Positions 1 through 6,689 of a DNA stretch of 33,810 nt are shown here, in pieces. The DNA lies in assembly GCA_947629955.1 (NCBI GenBank), contig CANRFT010000024.1:1-33810 (forward strand). The letters are read 5' to 3'. This stretch comes from an uncultured Oscillospiraceae bacterium. Lineage in GTDB: Bacteria; Bacillota; Clostridia; Oscillospirales; Oscillospiraceae. Position numbers and translations under genes: made by a program. Under the pieces are notes generated by a model. It ran no database searches. It saw nothing but the letters and a program-made list of their open reading frames with translations, and was not told the DNA's origin. Numbering within the stretch: the stretch's first letter is position 1; each line of letters begins with the position of its first letter.

Positions 1-116
1 GGAAAGGAAGAGACCCTGCTTTCCTGCGCTCGATCTCTCTGCTCTTTTGCTGTATCTTCTCCGTAAATCAAAACCTAGCCTATGCAAGCGCTTAGACTCG
101 GTTTTTCGACAGACTG

Positions 117-150
117 AGCCTCCGAACATCCTGTTCGGAGGCTTTCTTTT
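117..150 (+). terminator. Rho-independent terminator of an off-window rightward gene
   Basis: A perfect 12-bp stem (117-128 with 132-143) closes a 3-base loop and is followed by TTCTTTT, so it works on the plus strand. It probably ends a transcript that enters from beyond the left edge. Bases 1-116 show no convincing gene: frame 1 is open only to a stop at 64-66, which could be the last 21 codons of an upstream gene, but nothing in it is recognisable. Confidence 0.75.
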
Positions 151-164
151 ATGCCGCTTTCGGC

Positions 165-1571
165 TCAAAAGCGGAAATAGATGAACGGGTCATACGCGGA
201 ACTGATGATGGCGCAGACGCAGACGCCCGCCAGCGCCAGGCAGGCCAGATCCGTCACCGCCCGGGACAGCCCGTTGTCGGGCAGCTTTACCCATTTGGCA
301 ACGGGCAGCATGCACACCATACCAAGGGGCAGGCAGTAGACCGCGCGAAGCAGTTCTGAGTTGGCCGCCACCGCGCCCAGCCAGTCGGTGGGACGGTAGA
401 GGAACATGGAGGACAAAGCGATCCCCAACTGGTGAAGGTCACTCAGATTGAAGATGCACACGGTCACTGTGATCATAAAGAACGCGTACAGCCACCGGAT
501 AACGCCGGGGAGCTTCTCCAGCCGCCGGCGCAGGAACAGCTTTTCTAGGATCAGCAGGACAGCGGAGCACAGCCCCCAGAGAAGATAGTTCCAGCTGGCT
601 CCGTGCCACAGGCCGGTGAGGCTCCACACCAGCAGCATATTGAGGATCCAGCGCCCCCGGCTGACCCGGCTCCCCCCAAGAGGGATGTATACATAATCCT
701 TGAACCAGGAGGACAGGGAGATATGCCATCTCTGCCAGTATTCGGTGACGGATCTGGCGATATACGGGTAATTGAAGTTCTCCAGGAAGTGGAACCCGAA
801 GATACGGCCCAGACCGATAGCCATATCGGAGTAACCGGAGAAATCGAAATACAGCTGGAGCGTGTAGGCCACGGCCGCCAACCAGTACAGCGCGGTGCCG
901 CAGACCTGTGGAGAGCCGCCGTATACGGCCTCTGCGATGGGGGCAAGGGCATTTGCCAGCAGCACCTTTTTCCCCAGTCCCACGATGAAACGCCGGGCGC
1001 CCGCCGCCGCGTCCTCAAGGTTCTCCTTCCGGTCCGTGATCTCATGTTCCACCGTCTCATAGCGGACGATAGGACCGGCGATCAGCTGTGGGAAGAAGGA
1101 GACATACAGCGCCAGACGGAAGAAGCTGCGCTGGACCCCCACCTTGCCCCGGTAGAGGTCAATGACGTAGGACAGGATCTGGAAGGTATAGAAGCTGATG
1201 CCGATGGGCAGCGTGATTTCCGGCACCGATAACTCTGTGCCCAGCAGAAACTCCAGGTTTTCCACCGCAAAATTCAGGTATTTGAAGACGAAAAGGTTGC
1301 CGACCAGCAGGATCACCGTGACGGCGCAGGCCGCCTTTTTCAGTCCGGCGCGGCCGGAGCGGGCGGCCCGGTCCATCACCAGCCCGCCGAGATAAGCCGC
1401 AAGCGCGGCGGCCAGCATGAGCACCACCAGTTTGGGCTCTCCCCAGGAGTAGAAGACCAGGGAGAACACCAGCAGGACGCCGTTGCGCCACGGCCGGAAG
1501 GGGAGAATGAAATAGGCGATAAAGATCAGCGGGAACAGGAGGTACAGGAAGGGCATACTGCTGAATACCAT
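165..1571 (-). CDS. MBOAT family membrane-bound O-acyltransferase (AlgI/DltB-like)
   Basis: A 468-residue polytopic membrane protein of the MBOAT family, which transfers acyl groups (usually acetyl) across the membrane onto surface polymers such as exopolysaccharide or cell-wall glycans. Family hallmarks are visible: the N-terminal FSSMPFLYLLFPL segment, SFYTFQILSYVID, the YWQRWHISLSSWFKDYVYIPLGGSR region, and LTGLWHGASWNYLLWGL, which holds the invariant histidine near residue 323. Length matches AlgI-type proteins. The ATG lies 3 bases past the stop of the upstream DHHW gene, and its ribosome binding site (GGAGGG) is inside that gene, so the two are translationally linked. The acceptor polymer cannot be told from the sequence, and no glycosyltransferases lie nearby. 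Confidence 0.93.
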   Translation of the reverse strand: MVFSSMPFLYLLFPLIFIAYFILPFRPWRNGVLLVFSLVFYSWGEPKLVVLMLAAALAAYLGGLVMDRAARSGRAGLKKAACAVTVILLVGNLFVFKYLNFAVENLEFLLGTELSVPEITLPIGISFYTFQILSYVIDLYRGKVGVQRSFFRLALYVSFFPQLIAGPIVRYETVEHEITDRKENLEDAAAGARRFIVGLGKKVLLANALAPIAEAVYGGSPQVCGTALYWLAAVAYTLQLYFDFSGYSDMAIGLGRIFGFHFLENFNYPYIARSVTEYWQRWHISLSSWFKDYVYIPLGGSRVSRGRWILNMLLVWSLTGLWHGASWNYLLWGLCSAVLLILEKLFLRRRLEKLPGVIRWLYAFFMITVTVCIFNLSDLHQLGIALSSMFLYRPTDWLGAVAANSELLRAVYCLPLGMVCMLPVAKWVKLPDNGLSRAVTDLACLALAGVCVCAIISSAYDPFIYFRF

Positions 1572-1574
1572 GGC

Positions 1575-2744
1575 TCAGCCCTCCAGACGAAACTCGTCCA
1601 TGGCCAGATAGCTGGCGGCTCCGATGAGCAGCACCTTGTCGATACCGTGCTCCTCCAGGTATTCAGACAGCCGGAAGTCCTCCCCCATGTAGTGGGAATA
1701 GTTGCGCAGATCCACCGCGTACAGCGTGTCAAAATGGCTGGCCAGCAGCTTCAGCAGCGCATTGTCATTGGACTCGCCGATGAGAAGGATCTTCCCGCCG
1801 CCCGGATCGCCGCCGGAGAGGATGACCTCACCCTCATCTCCGCCATAGATACCGCCGTAGGAGGGCTGGCCGCCCTGGCCGGACCAGAACAGCTCCTGGC
1901 TGCCGTAGTTGTCCGCCGGCCTGCCGTTGATGACGGCCGTCAGGGCGGGAAAATCGAACCGGTACATGGAGACCGACTCATACAGCCCATCCGACCCGGT
2001 GGACACCGCCCGCGAGCCGACAAAGCGGCCCGGCACCGGGACCTCCTCCAGAGGGACCAGCGGCTGGTCCTCCACACCCAAAAGATCCAGAACGTCCAGA
2101 TAGCCCTGATAGGAGCCCAGATGGTTCCAGTGGTGGTCGGTGTGGTAGAACAGGCGATAGAGGGTATCGAAGCTGTCCACCTCCAGCCGGCCGACGCGCT
2201 CACGGGGAAGGTCCAGTTCATCCAGGATGCGCTCGTAGATGGGCGGTTTCTCCCCCGTCTCGAAATTCATGCTGGTGTCTCCCTCGATGTAGTAGAGGTA
2301 AAACGATACATCGGGCAGCCGGGCAAAGGTCTCATTGTAGTTGGCGATCTTGGCGTCCAGATCGTCCGCGATGCTCTCCATGGTACGGGGATCGGGGAGG
2401 ATGCGGTCCCCGCCGAACAGCCACATCCCCTGATAGCTGATGTACCGGTCAGGATGCTCTTCGGAGAGGCGCAGCACCGCGGGCAGCAGAGTGGCCGTCC
2501 TGGCATAGTTGAATGCCCGCTTATAGGTCGTGGACAAATTGACCTGATCGCTCAGCGCGGCGTCCACTTCCTCCTGAAAGCTGCCGTCCAGGTAGCCTTC
2601 CAGCGTGAAAGAGGGCATTTGATTGGCTTTGCGGTTTTCATAGGTGTTGATCTCTTTCGGAAACAGCAGGGCTGTTGTCAGCCCTGCTGTCAGGATCAAC
2701 AGAATGGCGCCCAGAAACAACAGGTCGGGCAGCTTTTTTTCCAT
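1575..2744 (-). CDS. DHHW family protein, probable O-acetylation partner of the MBOAT protein
   Basis: A 389-residue protein with one N-terminal membrane anchor (about residues 7-28, LLFLGAILLILTAGLTTALL) and an extracellular SGNH-like domain. The family-naming motif D-H-H-W is present at residues 203-206, inside TDHHWNHLG, and GESNDNALLKLL near the C-terminus resembles the nucleophile-type block of AlgX/AlgJ-like SGNH proteins. Proteins of this family are commonly found next to MBOAT acyltransferases and are thought to complete acyl transfer to the polymer outside the membrane. The gene starts with ATG behind a GGGGG-type site and ends 3 bases before the MBOAT start. The function of the pair is inferred from family and context; the exact acceptor is unknown. 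Confidence 0.88.
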   Translation of the reverse strand: MEKKLPDLLFLGAILLILTAGLTTALLFPKEINTYENRKANQMPSFTLEGYLDGSFQEEVDAALSDQVNLSTTYKRAFNYARTATLLPAVLRLSEEHPDRYISYQGMWLFGGDRILPDPRTMESIADDLDAKIANYNETFARLPDVSFYLYYIEGDTSMNFETGEKPPIYERILDELDLPRERVGRLEVDSFDTLYRLFYHTDHHWNHLGSYQGYLDVLDLLGVEDQPLVPLEEVPVPGRFVGSRAVSTGSDGLYESVSMYRFDFPALTAVINGRPADNYGSQELFWSGQGGQPSYGGIYGGDEGEVILSGGDPGGGKILLIGESNDNALLKLLASHFDTLYAVDLRNYSHYMGEDFRLSEYLEEHGIDKVLLIGAASYLAMDEFRLEG

Positions 2745-2778
2745 GCGGGTTCCCCCGTTCTGTCTGTGGGATCGGCTT

Positions 2779-3186
2779 TCAGCAGTCCACGGTGATGTTG
2801 TCGGTGCCGTGGGCCTCGAACTCGTCGATGTAGGCGTCGATGCGCTGGGTCAACTCGTCGTAGTTGCTCTCGTCGATGGGCACGTCGTCCATGTCCCGGC
2901 GGGCCAGGTCCTCCGCCAGGATCTCGAAGAACACGTTGTTCTCGTAGTCCATGATGGCCTCGTGGATGCCCCCCTCGGCAAAGGCGCGGGAGGGGATGAT
3001 CTCCCCCTGGTACTCCTCCGCCAGGGTGGTCATGCCCTCCTGAGCGGCCTTGGCGAACAGGAGGCTCTCCACCTCGTCGTAGTCTTTGAAGCGGTCCTCG
3101 CCCCGTGTGGAGTTGAGGATCCAGTTCCCGATATATACCATGTCCAGCAGGCGCCGCAGCTGCTTGCGGGTGAGTTCCAGTTCCAT
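2779..3186 (-). CDS. Conserved-looking acidic protein of unknown function
   Basis: A 135-residue soluble, acidic protein without a signal peptide or membrane segment. I do not recognise a family with confidence. It starts MELELTRKQLRRLLDMVYIG and is mainly helical in character, with several acidic clusters (for example residues 103-128). A strong ribosome binding site (AAGGAGG) precedes the ATG by about 7 bases, and a sigma-A type promoter lies just upstream at 3240-3267. It sits 34 bases before the DHHW gene and is probably cotranscribed with it. The codon pattern (GC-rich third positions) matches its neighbours, which supports a real gene. Confidence 0.72.
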   Translation of the reverse strand: MELELTRKQLRRLLDMVYIGNWILNSTRGEDRFKDYDEVESLLFAKAAQEGMTTLAEEYQGEIIPSRAFAEGGIHEAIMDYENNVFFEILAEDLARRDMDDVPIDESNYDELTQRIDAYIDEFEAHGTDNITVDC

Positions 3187-3239
3187 AGGTCAGACCTCCT
3201 TTGCCGGGAGAGAGAAAGGCCTCTCCGATACATCTCTAT

Positions 3240-3267
3240 TTTATACACCTTTTTCGGCGGTTGTCAA
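3240..3267 (-). promoter_or_regulatory. Sigma-A type promoter for the leftward acyltransferase cluster
   Basis: Read on the minus strand, TTGACA (3267-3262) and TATAAA (3245-3240) are separated by 16 bases. The position, about 50 bases upstream of the 135-residue protein's start, fits. No operator-like repeat is seen around it. Confidence 0.7.
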
Positions 3268-3332
3268 TGGGCATACTTGCCTCCCATCCCGCATATAGTC
3301 AGGGCAGATGCCGTTTGACGTGATGGAGCGTG

Positions 3333-3956
3333 ATGCTTATGGAGGAGTACAGAGGGGAAAACAGGATCGTTCTGCGGGGACAGGTGGCGGGGGCGCCGGC
3401 GCCCTCCCACCGGAACCACGGGACCGACTACTACATCGCGTCCTTCCGGGTGCCGCGGCTGTCCGGGACGGACGATGTGCTGAATCTCATCGCGGCGGAC
3501 CCGGACCCGTCCCTGTGGACAGTCGGGCGATGGCTCACCGTCCAGGGGGAGGTGCGCTCCTATAACAACCGCTCCGGCCAGGGGAGCAAACTGGTGGTCA
3601 CCGTGCTGGTGCGGTCCGCCGCCCCGGCGGAGGAGGAGTCCGGCGAAAACCGGCTGATCCTGGCGGGGGTCCTCTGCCGCAGGCCGGTGGTCCGGCGGAC
3701 CCCCCTGGGCCGGGAGATCTGCGACCTGCTGCTGGCTGTCAACCGACCTTACGGGCGGGCGGACTACCTGCCCTGCATCGCCTGGGGCTCCCTGGCCGCC
3801 CACTGCGGAGAGCTGAGCGTGGGCAGCGGCCTGCGGCTGGAGGGCCGCCTCCAGAGCCGGCAGTACCACAAGATCATCGACGGGGAGCAGATCACCCGCA
3901 CCGCCTTTGAGGTGTCGGTGATGAACCTGCTGCCCGGGGAGGAGGACCCTCAGTAG
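3333..3956 (+). CDS. Single-stranded DNA-binding protein-like, two tandem OB-folds
   Basis: About 207 residues, made of two similar halves. Residues ~5-95 and ~104-200 each look like an OB-fold of the SSB/PriB kind: RIVLRGQVAGAP...YYIASFRVPRLSG and then RLILAGVLCRRPVVRRTPLGREICDLLLAVNR, followed by a YLPCIAWGSLAAHC strand and LEGRLQSRQY. A family of this kind, of unclear role, is widespread in Clostridia and is annotated as SSB-like. The acidic C-terminal tip of canonical SSB (DDDIPF) is absent, so it is unlikely to be the housekeeping SSB. Start choice is uncertain: ATG at 3333 or 3339, or GTG at 3330; GGAG at 3325-3328 serves all three. Its 3' end overlaps the convergent glycosylase gene by 7 bases. 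Confidence 0.8.
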   Translation: MLMEEYRGENRIVLRGQVAGAPAPSHRNHGTDYYIASFRVPRLSGTDDVLNLIAADPDPSLWTVGRWLTVQGEVRSYNNRSGQGSKLVVTVLVRSAAPAEEESGENRLILAGVLCRRPVVRRTPLGREICDLLLAVNRPYGRADYLPCIAWGSLAAHCGELSVGSGLRLEGRLQSRQYHKIIDGEQITRTAFEVSVMNLLPGEEDPQ

Positions 3957-4522
3957 GTGCGGGTACATACCTCCCGGATCTTCTGCCGGATGGCCCGCAG
4001 GTCGGCAAAGGTGTCGGGCCGTTTGTCCGGGTCCCGGAGGAGAGCGGCGGGGTGGTAGATGGCGGTGCGCCAGATGCCGTCGTCCAGTTGGAACCACTGG
4101 CCGTGCTCCCGGGTGATCTTGAAGTCGGGCTTGATGAGCCGCATGGCGGCGATCCGCCCCAAACACACCATGATCTTGGGCCGCACCAGGTCGATCTGTT
4201 CCTCCAGGAAGCCGATGCAGGCGTCCTGCTCGGTGTTCAGGGGGTCCCGGTTTTTGGGCGGGCGGCACTTCACGATGTTGGTGATATAGAAGTTCTTTTT
4301 GCGGTCCAGTCCGATGAGGGACAGCATCTCGTCCAGCAGCTGGCCCCCCTTTCCCACGAAGGGCTCCCCCTGGAGGTCCTCGTTTTCGCCGGGACCCTCC
4401 CCCACGAACATGACCTCCGCGTCCCGCTTTCCTACGCCGAACACCACATTGGTGCGGGTGTCCGCCAGAGCGCAGCGCTGGCAGGCCATGCAGCGGCGGT
4501 GTAAGTCTTCCCAGTTTGTCAC
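3950..4522 (-). CDS. Uracil-DNA glycosylase, family 4 (iron-sulphur type)
   Basis: A 190-residue enzyme that removes uracil from DNA in base excision repair. Family-4 marks are all visible: iron-sulphur ligands C14-X2-C17 and, further on, a C-X15-C pair in the KCRPPKNRDPL region; motif A as GEGPGENEDLQGEPFVG; and motif B as HPAALLRDP. Length is usual for the family. Translation probably starts at GTG (4522) behind AAGGGGG. It converges on the SSB-like gene with a 7-base overlap of the two 3' ends and no terminator between them, so read-through would produce antisense RNA. A minus-strand TATAAT lies at 4557-4552 without a clear -35 box. Confidence 0.93.
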   Translation of the reverse strand: MTNWEDLHRRCMACQRCALADTRTNVVFGVGKRDAEVMFVGEGPGENEDLQGEPFVGKGGQLLDEMLSLIGLDRKKNFYITNIVKCRPPKNRDPLNTEQDACIGFLEEQIDLVRPKIMVCLGRIAAMRLIKPDFKITREHGQWFQLDDGIWRTAIYHPAALLRDPDKRPDTFADLRAIRQKIREVCTRTY

Positions 4523-4616
4523 GGTCTGAGCCCCCTTTGAGGTTTTTTAGATATTATAACACAACGAGCCTCCTGTGGCTACCGAAAGTTTGGAGATTTG
4601 ATTTGCAAGTCCCGCC

Positions 4617-4645
4617 TTGACAAAATGCAAGGCCGGCGTTATAAT
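4617..4645 (+). promoter_or_regulatory. Consensus promoter of the aspS-gatCAB operon
   Basis: TTGACA (4617-4622), a 17-base spacer and TATAAT (4640-4645) form an exact consensus sigma-A promoter. Transcription should start near 4652, directly ahead of the T-box leader. Such a strong promoter fits control by termination rather than by initiation. Confidence 0.9.
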
Positions 4646-4651
4646 TCCAGA

Positions 4652-4935
4652 TAGAAATACGCGAAAAGCTGCGACGAAGACCGCCCCTCACGGCGTCCGA
4701 CAGAGAACGCGGGCCACCGACTGAGAGCCCGCCCCGGAAAGACGAGAAGGCGCAACGCTTCCGAGCTGATGGTCCGAGCCCCCGAAGGCGGGGAGGTAGG
4801 GCCGTCCGTCCTCCCCACGTTACCGGGGCTCGAGAGAGGTCCCTTGCTGGAGGGGCAACGCGGGTGGTACCGCGGAATTGTAGTTGATTCCGTCCCGGAC
4901 TGTACATTTGCTGTACAGCCCGGGCGTTTTATTTT
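4652..4935 (+). ncRNA. T-box riboswitch leader, specifier best read as AAC (Asn)
   Basis: The T-box core GGGTGGTACCGCGG is at 4862-4875, with the UGGU tRNA-end-binding bulge at 4865-4868. It is followed by a terminator at 4894-4935. Stem I can be traced: basal AGCT (4667-4670) with AGCT (4764-4767), a kink-turn-like GCGAC/CGA, GAAG (4676-4679) with CTTC (4758-4761), and an apical AGAGA loop element (4702-4706) beside a hairpin 4709-4714/4727-4732. The triplet just 5' of the CTTC strand, with one base between, is AAC (4754-4756), and six bases later comes GAG, the same spacing as in the Bacillus glyQS leader. This gives asparagine as the sensed amino acid. Uncharged tRNA would favour antitermination and expression of aspS-gatCAB. 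The AGUA/GAA loop motif is not canonical, so the specifier is less certain than the T-box itself. Confidence 0.88.
4894..4935 (+). terminator. Regulatory terminator of the T-box leader
   Basis: CCCGG-A-CTGTAC (4894-4905) pairs with GTACAG-C-CCGGG (4913-4924), one mismatch in the stem, followed by CGTTTTATTTT. Its 5' side lies just after the T-box, as needed for the choice between antiterminator and terminator. Confidence 0.85.
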
Positions 4936-4956
4936 ATAATCGAGGAGTGAACAGGT

Positions 4957-6276
4957 ATGAAGTTCGTCACCGGCGAATGCAGACAGACGACAACTTATGA
5001 AGAACTGGCGGGTGGCGGCCTGAACAACGCCTCGGTCACCCTCCACGGGGCGGTGCTGGCCCTGCGGGACATGGGCGGGCTGGTCTTTCTGTCCCTCCGT
5101 CTGGCGGACGGGGCGGTGCAGTGCGTGTGCGACCCCGCCGTCCTGCCGGAGAGCCTCACCGAGGAGTGCGCTGTGGAGCTGAGCGGCGTCCTCCGCGCCG
5201 AGCCCCGGGCCCCCGGCGGATTCGAGGTGGGGGTGGAGCGGATCGCGGTGCTGTCAAGCCCCGCGGAGCCCATGCCGGTGTCCCTGGCCAAGAAGGGGCT
5301 GGACCTCCACCTGGACACCGAGCTGGCCCTGCGGCCGGTGGTGCTGCGGCATGAGAAGCGTCGGGCGGTGTTCAAGCTCCAGGAGGGGCTGTGCCGGGCC
5401 TTCCGGGAGTATCTGACCGCCCAGCGGTTCACCGAGGTCCACACCCCCAAGATCGTTCACGCCGGCGCCGAGGGGGGCTCCAACATCTTCAAGCTGGACT
5501 ATTTCGGCAAAAAGGCGTATCTGGCCCAGTCCCCCCAGTTCTACAAGCAGACCATGGTGGGGGTGTACGAGCGGGTGTTCGAGATCGGCCCCGTGTTCCG
5601 GGCGGAGAAGCACTCCACCACCCGGCATCTCAACGAGTACACCGGATTGGACTTCGAGATGGGCTACATCACCTCCTTCTACGACGTGATGGAGACGGAG
5701 ACCGGCTTTTTGCAATATACGATGACGCTTCTTGCAAAAGACTACGCCTATGAGCTGGCCCTGCTGGGGGTGGCGCTGCCGGACGCCTCAAATATCCCCT
5801 GTCTGCGGTTCGACGAGGCCAAACGGCTGGCCGCCGAGAAGTACGGCTACAAGATCCGGGATCCCTACGACCTGGAGCCGGAGGAGGAGGCCCACATCGG
5901 GCAATACGCCAAAGAGGTGCTGTGCAGCGACTTCGTGTTCGTCACCCACTACCCCTCCAAAAAGCGGCCCTTCTACGCCATGGACGACCCGGAGGACCCG
6001 AAGTACACCCTGTCCTTCGACCTGCTGTTCCGGGGCATGGAGGTTACCACCGGCGGCCAGCGCATCCACGACTGGGCGGCCCAGGTGGCCAAGATGGAGA
6101 GCCGGGGCATGGACCCGGCGGGGTTCGAGAGCTATCTGATGATCCACAAGCACGGCATGCCGCCCCACGGGGGTCTGGGCATCGGCCTGGAGCGGCTGAC
6201 CATGAAGCTGTGCGGCCTGGAAAACGTGCGGCAGGCCTGCCTGTTCCCCCGGGACCGGAGCCGGCTGGAGCCGTGA
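4957..6276 (+). CDS. aspS: Aspartate--tRNA(Asp/Asn) ligase, archaeal type (non-discriminating)
   Basis: A 439-residue class II synthetase that attaches Asp to tRNA(Asp) and, most likely, also to tRNA(Asn). It has an N-terminal OB-fold (residues ~25-105) and the class II core: motif 2 in FRAEKHSTTRHLNEYTGLDFE and motif 3 in GIGLERLTMKLCGLENVRQA. It lacks the roughly 100-residue GAD insertion of the standard bacterial AspRS (about 590 residues), so it belongs to the archaeal-type AspRS2 group. Direct linkage to gatCAB and the Asn-type T-box argue that it supplies Asp-tRNA(Asn) for amidation. The ATG has GAGGAG nine bases upstream. Discriminating specificity cannot be excluded from sequence alone. 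Confidence 0.95.
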   Translation: MKFVTGECRQTTTYEELAGGGLNNASVTLHGAVLALRDMGGLVFLSLRLADGAVQCVCDPAVLPESLTEECAVELSGVLRAEPRAPGGFEVGVERIAVLSSPAEPMPVSLAKKGLDLHLDTELALRPVVLRHEKRRAVFKLQEGLCRAFREYLTAQRFTEVHTPKIVHAGAEGGSNIFKLDYFGKKAYLAQSPQFYKQTMVGVYERVFEIGPVFRAEKHSTTRHLNEYTGLDFEMGYITSFYDVMETETGFLQYTMTLLAKDYAYELALLGVALPDASNIPCLRFDEAKRLAAEKYGYKIRDPYDLEPEEEAHIGQYAKEVLCSDFVFVTHYPSKKRPFYAMDDPEDPKYTLSFDLLFRGMEVTTGGQRIHDWAAQVAKMESRGMDPAGFESYLMIHKHGMPPHGGLGIGLERLTMKLCGLENVRQACLFPRDRSRLEP

Positions 6277-6283
6277 CCTGACC

Positions 6284-6360
6284 GTAGGGGCCGCCCCCCT
6301 GGGCGGCCCGTCAACATACCGAAAACGATCCGGCGGGCCGCCGAAGGCGGCGGCCCCTAC
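6284..6360. repeat. Palindromic intergenic repeat between aspS and gatC
   Basis: A perfect 12-base inverted repeat (6284-6295 and 6349-6360, GTAGGGGCCGCC and its complement) flanks inner GC-rich palindromes (around 6291-6310 and 6334-6352). It fills most of the aspS-gatC gap. It looks like a REP- or MITE-type intergenic element. No T-tract follows, so it is not an obvious terminator of the operon. Confidence 0.75.
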
Positions 6361-6389
6361 AGTTGTCCCGACGAAAGGAGTCCCAAATC

Positions 6390-6677
6390 ATGAAGATCAC
6401 AACGGAACTGGTGGACTATATCTCCGAACTGTCCCGGCTGTCCCTGCCAGAGGAGGAGAAGGCGGCCATGACCGCCCAGTTGGAGCAGATCGTGGGCTAC
6501 ATGGACGTGCTGAACCGGCTGGACACCGCCGGCGTGGAGCCCATGAGCCACGTGTTTCCCCTGAAAAATGTGTTGCGGGAGGACGAGGTGGTCCCCTCCC
6601 AGGACCGGACGGAGCTGCTGGCGGGCGCCCCTGCCCCCGATCCTGAGGCCTTCCTGGTCCCCAAGGCCGTGGAATAA
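6390..6677 (+). CDS. gatC: Asp-tRNA(Asn)/Glu-tRNA(Gln) amidotransferase subunit C
   Basis: A 95-residue small subunit that stabilises the GatA-GatB complex. It shows the typical GatC pattern: VDYISELSRLSLPEEEKAAM, a helix ending QIVGYMDVLNRLDT, then GVEPMSHVFPLKNVLREDEV and a C-terminal FLVPKAVE. The ATG at 6390 has AAAGGAG nine bases upstream; an upstream in-frame TTG at 6363 would add residues with no GatC similarity and is rejected. It lies 12 bases ahead of gatA. Together with gatA and gatB it amidates Asp-tRNA(Asn), and perhaps Glu-tRNA(Gln), with glutamine as the nitrogen donor. Confidence 0.96.
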   Translation: MKITTELVDYISELSRLSLPEEEKAAMTAQLEQIVGYMDVLNRLDTAGVEPMSHVFPLKNVLREDEVVPSQDRTELLAGAPAPDPEAFLVPKAVE

Positions 6678-6689
6678 GGAGGGACGGAC

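Noticed and set aside
4741-4743. GAC as an Asp specifier codon in the T-box
   Set aside because: It follows GGAAA as in some leaders, but it lies within the upper stem in my fold and has the wrong distance to the basal stem; AAC at 4754-4756 fits better. Kept as the alternative.
4639-5046. Minus-strand frames over the T-box region
   Set aside because: The region is fully explained by promoter, stem I, T-box sequence and terminator on the plus strand.
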